Assembly: GCA_029261855.1 (NCBI GenBank)
Contig: JAJDAN010000048.1
Coordinates: 62,001-126,000, forward strand
Source: Deltaproteobacteria bacterium
GTDB taxonomy: Bacteria > Myxococcota_A > UBA9160 > UBA4427
Length of the DNA stretch: 64,000 nt
Direction of reading: 5' to 3'
Below the pieces are notes generated by a model. That model was not told the origin of the DNA. It did not search any database and saw only the letters and a program-made list of their open reading frames with translations. Positions 42,197 to 50,383 of the stretch are shown here, one piece after another. The position numbers were made by a program, and so were the translations under genes. Within the stretch, counting starts at the first letter, position 1. Every line of letters begins with the position of its first letter.

Positions 42197-43117
42197 ATGG
42201 AGATTCCGTACGAGGCCCTGCGCGTCTTCGCGGTGGTGGCGCGACTGGGCAGCTTCTCCCGGGCGGGCGAGGAGCTGCTGCGGTCCCAGTCCGCGGTGAG
42301 TCTGCAGGTGGCGAAGCTCGAGGACGTCGTCGGGCGGCGATTGCTCGACCGCACCACGAAGCGCGTGGACCTCACCGAGGCCGGGCGGGTGCTGCTGGGC
42401 TACGTGGGACAGACCGAGGCGTTGCTCGAGCAGGCCGGCCAGGAACTCGAAGATCTGGACCGGCTCGCTCGCGGACGCCTCGTCATCCAGACCTCCGACA
42501 CGACCGGCTGCTACCGGCTGCCCGCCATCCTGCAGGGCTATCGCGCGCGTCACCCGGGCATCGAGATCGTGATCCGCAACGCGACGTCGCCGCGAACCGT
42601 CCAGGCCGTTCTCGACCACGAGGTGGACCTCGGGATCGTCACCCTCACCGGCTTGCCCGAAGGTCTCGAGTCCGTCCCGTTGTTCCGTCGGCGGGACCTG
42701 TTGATCTGTCATCCCGATCACCGCCTGGCGCGCCGACGGCGCATCCTGCTCAAGGATCTCGAGCGCGACGCGTTCATCCTGCTCGACGACAAGTGCTCGT
42801 CCCGACGGCTGCTGGACGCACTCTGCGCCGAGGCGCGCGTGCGGCTGCCCGTGGCCATGGAACTCTCGTCCATCGAGGTGATCAAACGTTTCGTGCGGAT
42901 CGACGCGGGTCTGTCGGTGGTGCCCGAGGTCGCCGTGCGCGAAGAAGTGGCGAACGGAAGCCTGGCGGCGGTCGACATCACGGACATGGAACGGGCGCCG
43001 AAGGTGGAGATGGGCGCGATCTACAAGCAGGGCCGCTACCTGACCCTGGCGGCGCGCAGCTTCCTCGACGCGCTTCGCGATTTCCCGTTTCAGTCCGCCC
43101 CCGGGCTCGGCGGCTGA
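42197..43117 (+). CDS. LysR family transcriptional regulator
   Basis: A 306-residue regulator with GAGGAGGG before ATG. The N-terminal winged helix is classical: EALRVFAVVARLGSFSRAGEELLRSQSAVSLQVAKLEDVVG (about residues 6-46), and the C-terminal part is a periplasmic-binding-like effector domain. LysR proteins usually autoregulate and control the divergent gene, here the IMPDH-like enzyme. The 3' end overlaps the convergent lipoprotein gene by 28 bp. Confidence 0.93.
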   Translation: MEIPYEALRVFAVVARLGSFSRAGEELLRSQSAVSLQVAKLEDVVGRRLLDRTTKRVDLTEAGRVLLGYVGQTEALLEQAGQELEDLDRLARGRLVIQTSDTTGCYRLPAILQGYRARHPGIEIVIRNATSPRTVQAVLDHEVDLGIVTLTGLPEGLESVPLFRRRDLLICHPDHRLARRRRILLKDLERDAFILLDDKCSSRRLLDALCAEARVRLPVAMELSSIEVIKRFVRIDAGLSVVPEVAVREEVANGSLAAVDITDMERAPKVEMGAIYKQGRYLTLAARSFLDALRDFPFQSAPGLGG

Positions 43118-43746
43118 GGGCTCGGCGGCTGGGAGCTCGGTTGCTCAGCTGTCAGCGGAAAGGCGAGTCCCAGGATCGGGCAGGGCGCGGTCACGCTCCC
43201 GAGCCAGACGACGTTCTCGTTCCAGCGCTTGTACTGCATGTTCGCGCCGCCCTGGGCGATGGCGGGCTCGCAGGCTGGCGAGTTGGGCAGAAAGGCCACC
43301 GCGTCGCGCCCGCTGTGGAAGTAGACGAGCCCCGCCAGCGGGAAGCTGCCGCGTACCAACACGAAGTGGGCGTCACGATGGATCTCTCGGAAGTGGGCCG
43401 GGAGGCTCGGCAGGATCGGGAGGTCCCGGGGCGTGGGGTTGCGCCGGGCCCAGGCGCGCAGCTGGCCGATGCCGATGGGCACGCAGTCGCGATCGTCCTG
43501 GGCGACGGTTCCCAGCGGACCCCGCTGCTCGTAGAAGATCTCCGCGCTGTTTCGGAGGATCGCGCGACAGTCGCCGCTGGGCGCGAAGAAGAAGCCCAGG
43601 GTCTCGTCGTCCCGGGTGAAGGTCGCGCTCAGGTAGCCGTCGACCTCGGTCACGTCGTTCACGGTCCACGGCCTCGGGGTGCGGAACAAGAAGCAGCCTT
43701 CGAGCCCGAGTGCGAGCACCAGCAGGGCGGCGACCCCTATTCGCAT
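43090..43746 (-). CDS. Hypothetical lipoprotein
   Basis: A 218-residue protein. ATG 43746 is selected because a lipoprotein signal (MRIGVAALLVLALGLEGC, lipobox LEGC) follows at once; the upstream open frame belongs to the antisense of the neighbouring gene. The mature part has a YLSATFTRDDETLGFFFAPSGDC region and several cysteines (GDC, DDRDC, PACEP, APCPI) that may pair. The C-terminus is a short SSQPPSPQPPSP repeat. No family was recognised. Confidence 0.68.
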   Translation of the reverse strand: MRIGVAALLVLALGLEGCFLFRTPRPWTVNDVTEVDGYLSATFTRDDETLGFFFAPSGDCRAILRNSAEIFYEQRGPLGTVAQDDRDCVPIGIGQLRAWARRNPTPRDLPILPSLPAHFREIHRDAHFVLVRGSFPLAGLVYFHSGRDAVAFLPNSPACEPAIAQGGANMQYKRWNENVVWLGSVTAPCPILGLAFPLTAEQPSSQPPSPQPPSPGAD

Positions 43747-43756
43747 GCCCACGGGC

Positions 43757-44965
43757 TCAGTCGAGCCCGAACAGGCGCCGGCGAGTGCTGTCGTCGACGG
43801 GCTGGTCGGGTCCCGAAATTGGCGTGTCGGGCAAGCGGGTCGGGTCTTCGAGGATGCGGGGGAGGGCGACGCTGCGGCGGGCGTCCGCTTCGGGGCCCGG
43901 CTCGAGCAGCAGGTCGGTGTACCAGTTGTCGCACTGGTGACAGGCCGCGTAGCCCCGGTCGTGCTCTTCCGCGAAGGCGTGGCCCGCGACGTCCCAGCTC
44001 TCGTGCCCGAGCAGACTCTCACTGAGGACTCGGACGTCGCGCGCCGTGAGGGACATGCCCTGGCCCCAGGTCGGGTCGCTCGTGGTTGCGGCGTCGCCGA
44101 TCAGCGCGACGCCGTCCCGGTAGGGGTGCTCGACCCAGTTGTCCGTTGCGTCGAAGGTCGCAAGCGGTCCGGCCGGGCGACATCCGTCGAAGTACTCCTT
44201 GGGAACGCCGAGAGCGACCGAGGTCTCGATGAAGCGTGCGAGACCTCTCTTGCCCGACAAGGGCTCGTCGCTCGAGCGCGAATCGAAGCCCACGTAGGCG
44301 CGCACGCGATCGTTGCCCTGGGGAAAGAGCCAACTCATCCGTCCTTCGGAAGGCGAGAAGCGGGAATGCATGGTGTCGTCCGGGGCGGGCATGTCGTCGA
44401 GCAGCACGCCCGCGAACGCGCGCCGTTCCGGATCCGTCTGCACCGCGAAGCCGCCCCAGCGACGCAGGGATGACCCGCGACCGTCGGCCCCGACGACCAG
44501 TCGCGCGGTGGCATCGCGGGCCTGGCCGTCCTGCTCGAAGCGCACCGCTGGTGTCTGCCCGGGCGTCACATCCACGACCGTCGCGCCCCGCCGGACCTCA
44601 GCGCCGTCCGCGATGGCCCGGTCGAGCATCAGGCACTGCATGTCGGGGTGGAAGAAGGTGATCACCGGCAGTCCCAGGTCCGAGTCCGCGACCAGGTCTC
44701 GCCGGACCGCGGGAACGCCGCCGAGGTCGACCGCCCAGTAGCGCAGCGGGTGCCCGAGGTCGTCCCGAAGCGCATCGAAGAGACCGAGCTTGTCGACTTC
44801 TGCACAGCCCCAGGGAACGAGCACCTCCCCGCGCACGCGGTCCTTGAAGTCGCGACTGCGCTCGAGCACCAGCACGCGCGCGCCCGCGCGGCTCATGACA
44901 CTGGCGAGGGCGGCGCCGCCCAGTCCGCCGCCGACGGTGATCAGGTCGTAGTGCGTGTCGCTCAA
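43757..44965 (-). CDS. FAD-dependent monooxygenase (group A flavoprotein)
   Basis: A 402-residue protein with a TTG start. The FAD fold is visible in DLITVGGGLGGAALASVMSRAG (GGGLGG 12-17), VVGADGRGSSLRRWGG and the GD motif VALIGDAATTSDPTWGQGMSLT. The layout (DG and GD motifs, no NADPH Rossmann insertion) is that of geranylgeranyl-reductase/PHBH-like or styrene-monooxygenase-like enzymes. The next gene upstream in the operon, 15 bp away, encodes a styrene-oxide-isomerase-like membrane protein. That pairing suggests epoxidation of a C=C bond followed by isomerisation; this is an inference. Confidence 0.85.
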   Translation of the reverse strand: MSDTHYDLITVGGGLGGAALASVMSRAGARVLVLERSRDFKDRVRGEVLVPWGCAEVDKLGLFDALRDDLGHPLRYWAVDLGGVPAVRRDLVADSDLGLPVITFFHPDMQCLMLDRAIADGAEVRRGATVVDVTPGQTPAVRFEQDGQARDATARLVVGADGRGSSLRRWGGFAVQTDPERRAFAGVLLDDMPAPDDTMHSRFSPSEGRMSWLFPQGNDRVRAYVGFDSRSSDEPLSGKRGLARFIETSVALGVPKEYFDGCRPAGPLATFDATDNWVEHPYRDGVALIGDAATTSDPTWGQGMSLTARDVRVLSESLLGHESWDVAGHAFAEEHDRGYAACHQCDNWYTDLLLEPGPEADARRSVALPRILEDPTRLPDTPISGPDQPVDDSTRRRLFGLD

Positions 44966-44980
44966 GGCTCTGCTCCCGAA

Positions 44981-45445
44981 CTACTCGCGATAGCGCGCCC
45001 AGGCGCCCCGGACGATCAGGGGCAAGGCGATGAAGATCGCGACGATGGCGATCATGAACAACAAGAAAACGACGCTGTTCCAGCTGAGCCCCGTGAAGGA
45101 CAGGCCGCGCACGCCCGTCAGCGGGCCGATGAAGCTGGCGACGATGTTCCCCCAGCCGCACACGATCAACGATCCGACGATCCAGCGGTTCGCACGCTCG
45201 CTCCCGCGCAGCAGCGAACCCCCTGCGGCGACGCCCATCAACAGCAGCCCGTTCAGGATTCCCTCGAGATGCGCCATGCGCCAGCCGCGATAGTCGCCGG
45301 GCATCTGGATGTCGAGTGCGCCGGGGATCGGCCACAGTTCGACCCGGCCGAGGATGTGAAAGGCGAACGGGAAGCCCGCGAGCATTCCGGCGAGGAAGAG
45401 CAGGCCCCCGTGTGCGAGCAGCAAGGATCGAAGGCGATCGCTCAT
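44981..45445 (-). CDS. Styrene oxide isomerase-like membrane protein
   Basis: A 154-residue protein with four hydrophobic segments (about residues 8-30, 62-80, 88-108 and 122-146). The segments IQMPGDYRGWRMAHLEGILNG and IVGSLIVCGWGNIVASF with PLTGVRGLSF align by eye with StyC-type styrene oxide isomerases, including H59 and N65 spaced as the heme-linked histidine and asparagine known for that enzyme (from memory). Two other positions that are Asp and Tyr in StyC appear as Cys96 and Ser/Phe. StyC opens epoxides to aldehydes by a Meinwald rearrangement. Its gene precedes the flavin monooxygenase gene in the same operon. Confidence 0.72.
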   Translation of the reverse strand: MSDRLRSLLLAHGGLLFLAGMLAGFPFAFHILGRVELWPIPGALDIQMPGDYRGWRMAHLEGILNGLLLMGVAAGGSLLRGSERANRWIVGSLIVCGWGNIVASFIGPLTGVRGLSFTGLSWNSVVFLLFMIAIVAIFIALPLIVRGAWARYRE

Positions 45446-45540
45446 GCCGTCGAGCTTAGCCCGTGTCACTCTTGGGATGTTTCCCGCTCGCAAGGCGCCC
45501 ATCCGGTCTAGACTCGTCCCGTCGATCCCAGGAGGAAGTC

Positions 45541-47298
45541 ATGCGACTCATCCGCGCGCTGCTCTGTGTGTCCGTCTTGTCGATTTTCCCGAGCGTGAGT
45601 CTTGCGGCGGAGCCGATGTCCGAGCCCGCCGAGATCGTGCTCGACCCGCTTCCGACCCATTGGATCGCCCCCAAGCCCGTCGGCGGGAGCGCGGGCCCGG
45701 TCACCCAGGCCATGCTCGACACGCCCTTCGCCAAGGGGTCGCGTTGGCTCCACTACGGCGGCGACTATCGGAACCTGCGGCACAGCCCGCTGACCCAGCT
45801 GAACCCGAAGACCGTGCCCAAGCTGCAGGTCGCCTGGGCGTTCAGCACCGGCACCACGGGGCAGTTCGAAGTCTCACCGGTGCTCTACGACGGCGTGCTC
45901 TACGTCACGTCGTCCTACAACCGGCTGTTCGCACTCGACGCCAGGACAGGCGAGCTGTTGTGGCGCTACGACCACCAGAACGGAAGAAATCTTCCCCTGT
46001 GCTGCGGCCCGGCCAATCGCGGTGCGGCGATCACCGGCGACCTGGTCCTGATGGCAACGCTCGACGCGCACCTGATCGCCTTCGATCGGAAGACCGGCGC
46101 GATCGCGTGGGACACCGAGATCATCGACTACACGAAGGGCTATACGGCGACCTCCGCGCCGCTCGTGGTCGGCGACCTCGCCTACATCGGCATCGCGGGC
46201 GGCGAGTACGGGATCCGCGGCTTCATGGACGCGTACGACACGAAGACCGGGAAGCGCGTCTATCGCCACTACACCGTGCCGACGGCAGGGGAGCCGGGTG
46301 TCGAGACGTGGGCGGGAGACTCGTACGCGCGAGGCGGCTCGCCGGCCTGGACCACGGGGGCCTACGACGCAGAGACGGACACGCTCTTCTGGACGACCGG
46401 GAACCCGTCCCCGGACTGGAACGGTGACGAGCGGCTCGGCGACAACCTGTATTCGAACAGCCTCCTCGCTCTCGACCCCAAGACCGGCAAGCGCAAGTGG
46501 CACTTCCAGTTCACTCCCCACGACGTCTGGGACTACGACGGCAACAGCCACATCTTCCTGGTCGACACCAAAGTCGACGGAAAACCGCGCAAGCTGATCG
46601 TCCAGGCGAACCGAAACGGCTTCTTCTACATGATCGACCGGATGACGGGCGAGTTCGTGAAGGGCAAGCCGTACCTCGAGCAGGTCAACTGGGCGACCCT
46701 CGACGCGAAGGGCCGCCCGGTCGTGAATCCGAAGGCGATGCCGGCGGAAGACACGCTCGAGCGGACCTGCCCGAGCAATCTCGGTGGCACCAACGGGTCG
46801 TACACGGGTGCCTATGACCCGGACCTGGGTCTCGTCTTCACGGCGACCATCGAGTCGTGCCAGGCCTTCGCGAAGGGCATCAGCGTGTTCGTCGAGGGCA
46901 TGCCCTATCTGGGAGGGCTGCCGGAGCTGGTCGATGCCGAGGCCGGCAAGTCGTACGGGAACTTCGTCGCCATCGACGCGTCGACGGGTGAGGTGCGCTG
47001 GCGCCACCGGGAGGCGCATCCGATGATGGCCGGCTCGCTGACGACCAAGGGCGGCGTGGTGTTCAGCGGGACCCTCGGCGGAGAGGCCGTGGCCTACGAG
47101 TCGAAGACCGGGAAGCAGCTATGGCGCTTCCGGATGGGAGGTGGTGTGCGCAGCCAGCCCGTCGCCTACGAGCTCGACGGCCGGACCTACGTCGTCTACG
47201 GGTCGGGCAGCTTCGCTTCGATGGACGACTTTGCGGGCGGACCGGATCGCATCCCGGAAGGGGGCCACTTGTTCGTGTTCGTCCTGCCCGAAGGTTGA
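45541..47298 (+). CDS. PQQ-dependent dehydrogenase (quinoprotein, lanthanide-type motif)
   Basis: A 585-residue periplasmic protein; ATG 45541 follows CAGGAGGAAG. A signal peptide (LIRALLCVSVLSIFPSVSLAAE) leads into an eight-bladed propeller with W-motifs (for example ALDARTGELLWRYDHQ). The vicinal C154-C155 pair in LPLCCGP matches the disulfide ring of PQQ enzymes. The catalytic aspartate D331 in VWDYDG is followed at +2 by D333, the extra acid that marks lanthanide-dependent enzymes such as XoxF and PedH. It would oxidise an alcohol or aldehyde in the periplasm and reduce the cytochrome encoded next. Confidence 0.88.
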   Translation: MRLIRALLCVSVLSIFPSVSLAAEPMSEPAEIVLDPLPTHWIAPKPVGGSAGPVTQAMLDTPFAKGSRWLHYGGDYRNLRHSPLTQLNPKTVPKLQVAWAFSTGTTGQFEVSPVLYDGVLYVTSSYNRLFALDARTGELLWRYDHQNGRNLPLCCGPANRGAAITGDLVLMATLDAHLIAFDRKTGAIAWDTEIIDYTKGYTATSAPLVVGDLAYIGIAGGEYGIRGFMDAYDTKTGKRVYRHYTVPTAGEPGVETWAGDSYARGGSPAWTTGAYDAETDTLFWTTGNPSPDWNGDERLGDNLYSNSLLALDPKTGKRKWHFQFTPHDVWDYDGNSHIFLVDTKVDGKPRKLIVQANRNGFFYMIDRMTGEFVKGKPYLEQVNWATLDAKGRPVVNPKAMPAEDTLERTCPSNLGGTNGSYTGAYDPDLGLVFTATIESCQAFAKGISVFVEGMPYLGGLPELVDAEAGKSYGNFVAIDASTGEVRWRHREAHPMMAGSLTTKGGVVFSGTLGGEAVAYESKTGKQLWRFRMGGGVRSQPVAYELDGRTYVVYGSGSFASMDDFAGGPDRIPEGGHLFVFVLPEG

Positions 47299-47303
47299 AA
47301 CCC

Positions 47304-47678
47304 GTGCGGCTCGCCGCGGCGCTCGCGTCGGTCGGGATGGCGGTTGGCTGCGCGATCGGCGACGCCGAGCCGCCGCCGAGCCCGGCCGCGATCTACGAGC
47401 AGGACCCGGCCGCAGTCCGTCGCGGCCGGCTGCTGTTCACCGGAACTTGCGGTGGCTATTGCCACTCCACGTCCCCGGGCAATCGGGACGCCCCCTACCT
47501 CTTCGATTGCACCTGGAAGCACGGGGGCAGCGACCAGGAAGTCTTCATCTCCATCGCCGAGGGCGTCCCGGACACGCGCATGCCCGCGTGGCAGGGCAAG
47601 ATGCCCGAAGGAGACGACGACCTCTGGAAGCTGGTCGCGTACCTGCGGTCCAAGCGGAGCTGCAACGAAGGCAGCTGA
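47304..47678 (+). CDS. Small lipoprotein c-type cytochrome with CX3CH motif
   Basis: A 124-residue protein with GTG start, five bases after the quinoprotein stop. A short lipobox-like signal (ASVGMAVGC, C16) is followed by one heme segment GTCGGYCHS, in which C49, C53 and H54 are separated by three residues instead of two. A likely axial methionine is M93 in DTRMPAW, and LFDCTW holds an extra cysteine C69. It should accept electrons from the PQQ enzyme. CX3CH heme attachment is rare, and how the maturation system handles it is unclear. Confidence 0.8.
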   Translation: MRLAAALASVGMAVGCAIGDAEPPPSPAAIYEQDPAAVRRGRLLFTGTCGGYCHSTSPGNRDAPYLFDCTWKHGGSDQEVFISIAEGVPDTRMPAWQGKMPEGDDDLWKLVAYLRSKRSCNEGS

Positions 47679-47685
47679 GCGCCCC

Positions 47686-49197
47686 TCAGCTCGCTTGCGC
47701 GAGCTGCCCCGAGTCGCCGCGTTTCAGGTCGTGGAGCGGAACCTGCTCGTAGACCGACAGGTCGGTGCGACGGGTCATCCACCAGTAGCGGATCGTGCTG
47801 CCCGACCAGTTGTTGGTGATGCGACCGGACTGGTTCTTGTACCAGCTGTGGTCCGTGGTGGCCCACACCGAGGTCGAGAGCTCGCGCTGGATCCGGTCGT
47901 TGTACGCCTGCATGACGTCCGGGCGCAGGTCGATGGTTCCGATTCGCTGGTCGAAGACCTGACGGATGGCCGACACGATGTGGTTGGCCTGGCATTCGAT
48001 CATGAAGATGATCGAGTTGTGGCCGAGATTGGTGTTGGGGCCATACAGCATGAAGAAGTTCGGGAAACCGGAGACGGTCATGCCCATGTAGGCGACGGGC
48101 TCGTCCCTCCAGTCGTCGCGCAGGGAGCGCCCGCCGAGGCCCACGATTTCCATGGGGCTCAAGAAGGCCGTCGACTCGAAGCCGGTCGCGAGGATCAGCG
48201 CGTCGACCGGGTGGCGCGCGCCGTCTCGGGTGACCACCGCGTCGGCCTCGACGCGTTCGATCTGCGAGGTCACGAGATGGACGTTGTCCCGGGTGAGCGC
48301 CGGGTAGTAGTCGTCCGCGAACAGGATCCGCTTGCCGCCGATGGGGTAGGTGGGGGTCAGAGCCTTGCGCAACTCCGGGTCGTGGATGTGGGTCTTCAGG
48401 TCGTCGAGGGAGGTCTGGGTCATCTTCGCCGAGGCGCGCGGGCGCTGGCGGAAGACGGGGAACATCCTCTCGTACTGCAACCAGGTCTTCCAACGGGCCA
48501 GCCGAGCCAGCCAGGGGAACCGCGCGAAGCGCTGTTTTTCGGTGTCGGTGTACTCCCGGTCGCCCTTGGGGACCATCCAGTTGGCACTGCGCTGGAAGAT
48601 GTCCAGCCGGCCGACCTTCTTCGCGATCTCGGGGATGAACTGGATCGCGCTGGCCGCGTTGCCGATGACCCCGACCCGCTTGCCCGTGAGGTCGTAGTCG
48701 TGATTCCAACGGGCGGAGTGGAAACGCTCGCCCTGGAAGGATTCGAGCCCGGGGATGACCGGGACATGCGGGTGGTTGAGCTGCCCGACGCCGCTCACCA
48801 GCACGTCGGCGCGAATCTCGTCGCCCGCGGAGGTCCGGACCTGCCATTGCCCGGACTCGGCATCGAAGTGCGCGCTCTCGAGTGCGGTGCTGTACCGGAT
48901 GTGCGGAACGAGGCCGTTCTTCTCTGCGCACTGGTCCATGTAGGCGAGGATCTCGTCGTGGGGGGACCACAAGCGCGACCAGTCGGTCTTCTGCTCGAAG
49001 GAGAAGCAGTAGGAGATCGAGGGAACGTCGCAGGCGGCGCCCGGGTAGGTGTTCTCGCGCCACGTGCCCCCGAGGCGCGGGGCCTTCTCGAGGATGGTGA
49101 AGGAATGGATCCCGGCCTGCTTGAGCTTGATGCCGAGGCAGATCCCCGAGAAGCCCGACCCCACGATCACGATCTGTCGCTCGTTGTCGTTCGACAT
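47686..49197 (-). CDS. Baeyer-Villiger-type flavin monooxygenase
   Basis: A 503-residue FAD/NADPH enzyme; ATG 49197 with AGGAGG upstream. FAD site GSGFSGICLG (13-22), the NADPH site GVIGNAASAIQFIPE, and between them the BVMO fingerprint FQGERFHSARWNHDYD (FxGxxxHxxxW). The ATG site ILATGFES is also present. BVMOs insert oxygen next to a ketone to make an ester or lactone. The following HSL-type hydrolase gene (57 bp away, same strand) could open such esters. Substrate is unknown; steroid or terpenoid ketones are typical for relatives. Confidence 0.92.
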   Translation of the reverse strand: MSNDNERQIVIVGSGFSGICLGIKLKQAGIHSFTILEKAPRLGGTWRENTYPGAACDVPSISYCFSFEQKTDWSRLWSPHDEILAYMDQCAEKNGLVPHIRYSTALESAHFDAESGQWQVRTSAGDEIRADVLVSGVGQLNHPHVPVIPGLESFQGERFHSARWNHDYDLTGKRVGVIGNAASAIQFIPEIAKKVGRLDIFQRSANWMVPKGDREYTDTEKQRFARFPWLARLARWKTWLQYERMFPVFRQRPRASAKMTQTSLDDLKTHIHDPELRKALTPTYPIGGKRILFADDYYPALTRDNVHLVTSQIERVEADAVVTRDGARHPVDALILATGFESTAFLSPMEIVGLGGRSLRDDWRDEPVAYMGMTVSGFPNFFMLYGPNTNLGHNSIIFMIECQANHIVSAIRQVFDQRIGTIDLRPDVMQAYNDRIQRELSTSVWATTDHSWYKNQSGRITNNWSGSTIRYWWMTRRTDLSVYEQVPLHDLKRGDSGQLAQAS

Positions 49198-49253
49198 GCT
49201 GACCTCCTGGGGTCCTTGCTTGCTGCGGGTGCGCGGCCGTCTGCCGCGCGCTG

Positions 49254-50213
49254 CTAGGCGAGTGCCTTGCGGATCGCCGTGGCTGCCTCGCCGAGCAGCC
49301 GCCGTGCGTCGCCGCTGATCGGTCCCAGCTGGAAGAACATGTGCGGCATTCCGTCGAAGCGTGTGAGTGTCGTCGGGACGCCGGCCTTCTCGAGAGCGGC
49401 CGCGTAGGCCTCCCCCTCGTCGCGGAGAGGGTCGAGTTCGGCAGTGATCACCCACGCAGGCGGCAGGCCTGCCAGCGAGGGGGCGAGCAGGGGCGACGCC
49501 TTGACTTCCCGACGCCCGGCGTCGCCTGGGCCCGCGCCATCCGTGCCCTCGAAGTAGTGTCGCTCGAACCACTCCATGACGTCGAGAGTGAGGAAGGGTC
49601 CTTCCTCGTTTTCCTTGCGCGACGCGAAGCCGCTCGGCGATCGCAGGTCCACGACGGGATACACGAGGAGCTGCAGGCGCAGCGCTGGACCTCCGGCGTC
49701 GCGCGCGAGCAGCGCGACGACGGCGGCGAGGTTTCCGCCGGCGCTGTCGCCACCGACGGCGATGCGCTCCGGGTCGCCGCTGATCTCTGCAGCGTGCGCC
49801 GAGATCCACTCCAGCGCAGCGAAGGCGTCGTCCGCCGCGGCGGGGTAGGGGTGCTCGGGCGCGAGCCGGTAGTCGACGGAAACGACGAGACAGCCGGCGT
49901 CCGTACAGAGCGCACGGCATTCCTTGTCATGGGTGTCGAGGTCGCCGATCACCCAGCCGCCGCCGTGATAGAACACGAAGACGCCAAAGGGTCCATCACC
50001 GACGGGTGTATAGACGCGGACCGGGATCGCGCCGACCGGACCCGGGATCTCGATGTCGCGCACAGACGCGACATCGGGACCGGGGCCGAACATCGCGCCG
50101 ACGGCACGGTAGAACTCACGGGCCTGCTGTGGAGTGGACGCGGCGATGTCGAGGGCGTTGGGGTCATCGGCCATCTGGTCGACGAGCGACTGAATCTCGG
50201 GATGAAGCGGCAA
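49254..50213 (-). CDS. HSL-family alpha/beta hydrolase (esterase)
   Basis: A 319-residue serine esterase. It starts with TTG 50213, preceded by GGGAGG. The HGGG oxyanion motif is at residues 83-86 in FYHGGGWVIGD, the nucleophile S157 in GGDSAGG, with an acid near ELDPLRDEG and the histidine in MPHMFF. This is the hormone-sensitive-lipase type, active on short to medium acyl esters. It is transcribed ahead of the Baeyer-Villiger monooxygenase gene and would hydrolyse its ester products. Confidence 0.92.
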   Translation of the reverse strand: MPLHPEIQSLVDQMADDPNALDIAASTPQQAREFYRAVGAMFGPGPDVASVRDIEIPGPVGAIPVRVYTPVGDGPFGVFVFYHGGGWVIGDLDTHDKECRALCTDAGCLVVSVDYRLAPEHPYPAAADDAFAALEWISAHAAEISGDPERIAVGGDSAGGNLAAVVALLARDAGGPALRLQLLVYPVVDLRSPSGFASRKENEEGPFLTLDVMEWFERHYFEGTDGAGPGDAGRREVKASPLLAPSLAGLPPAWVITAELDPLRDEGEAYAAALEKAGVPTTLTRFDGMPHMFFQLGPISGDARRLLGEAATAIRKALA

Positions 50214-50310
50214 GGCGGCCTCCCGTTTCCCATGAGGGGATGGCGCGACCGATCATATCAGGTGTCCGGGGACTCCCGGATCGCATTGTCTCCATACGGG
50301 AACAGTAATG

Positions 50311-50328
50311 ACAATATATGTCTATTGT
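50311..50328. promoter_or_regulatory. Palindrome in an AT-rich promoter-like patch
   Basis: ACAATA-TATGTC-TATTGT, a perfect 6-bp inverted repeat with a 6-base spacer, in one of the most AT-rich stretches of the window. It lies 98 bp from the TTG start of the esterase gene and 56 bp from the ATG of the secreted protein at 50384, so it could be an operator for either or both divergent genes. No copy was noticed elsewhere. Confidence 0.5.
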
Positions 50329-50383
50329 ACCCATAGAGTCGGGGTCCGATGATCCTCCTGCGCCCGCCGAATCAGGAGATCCA

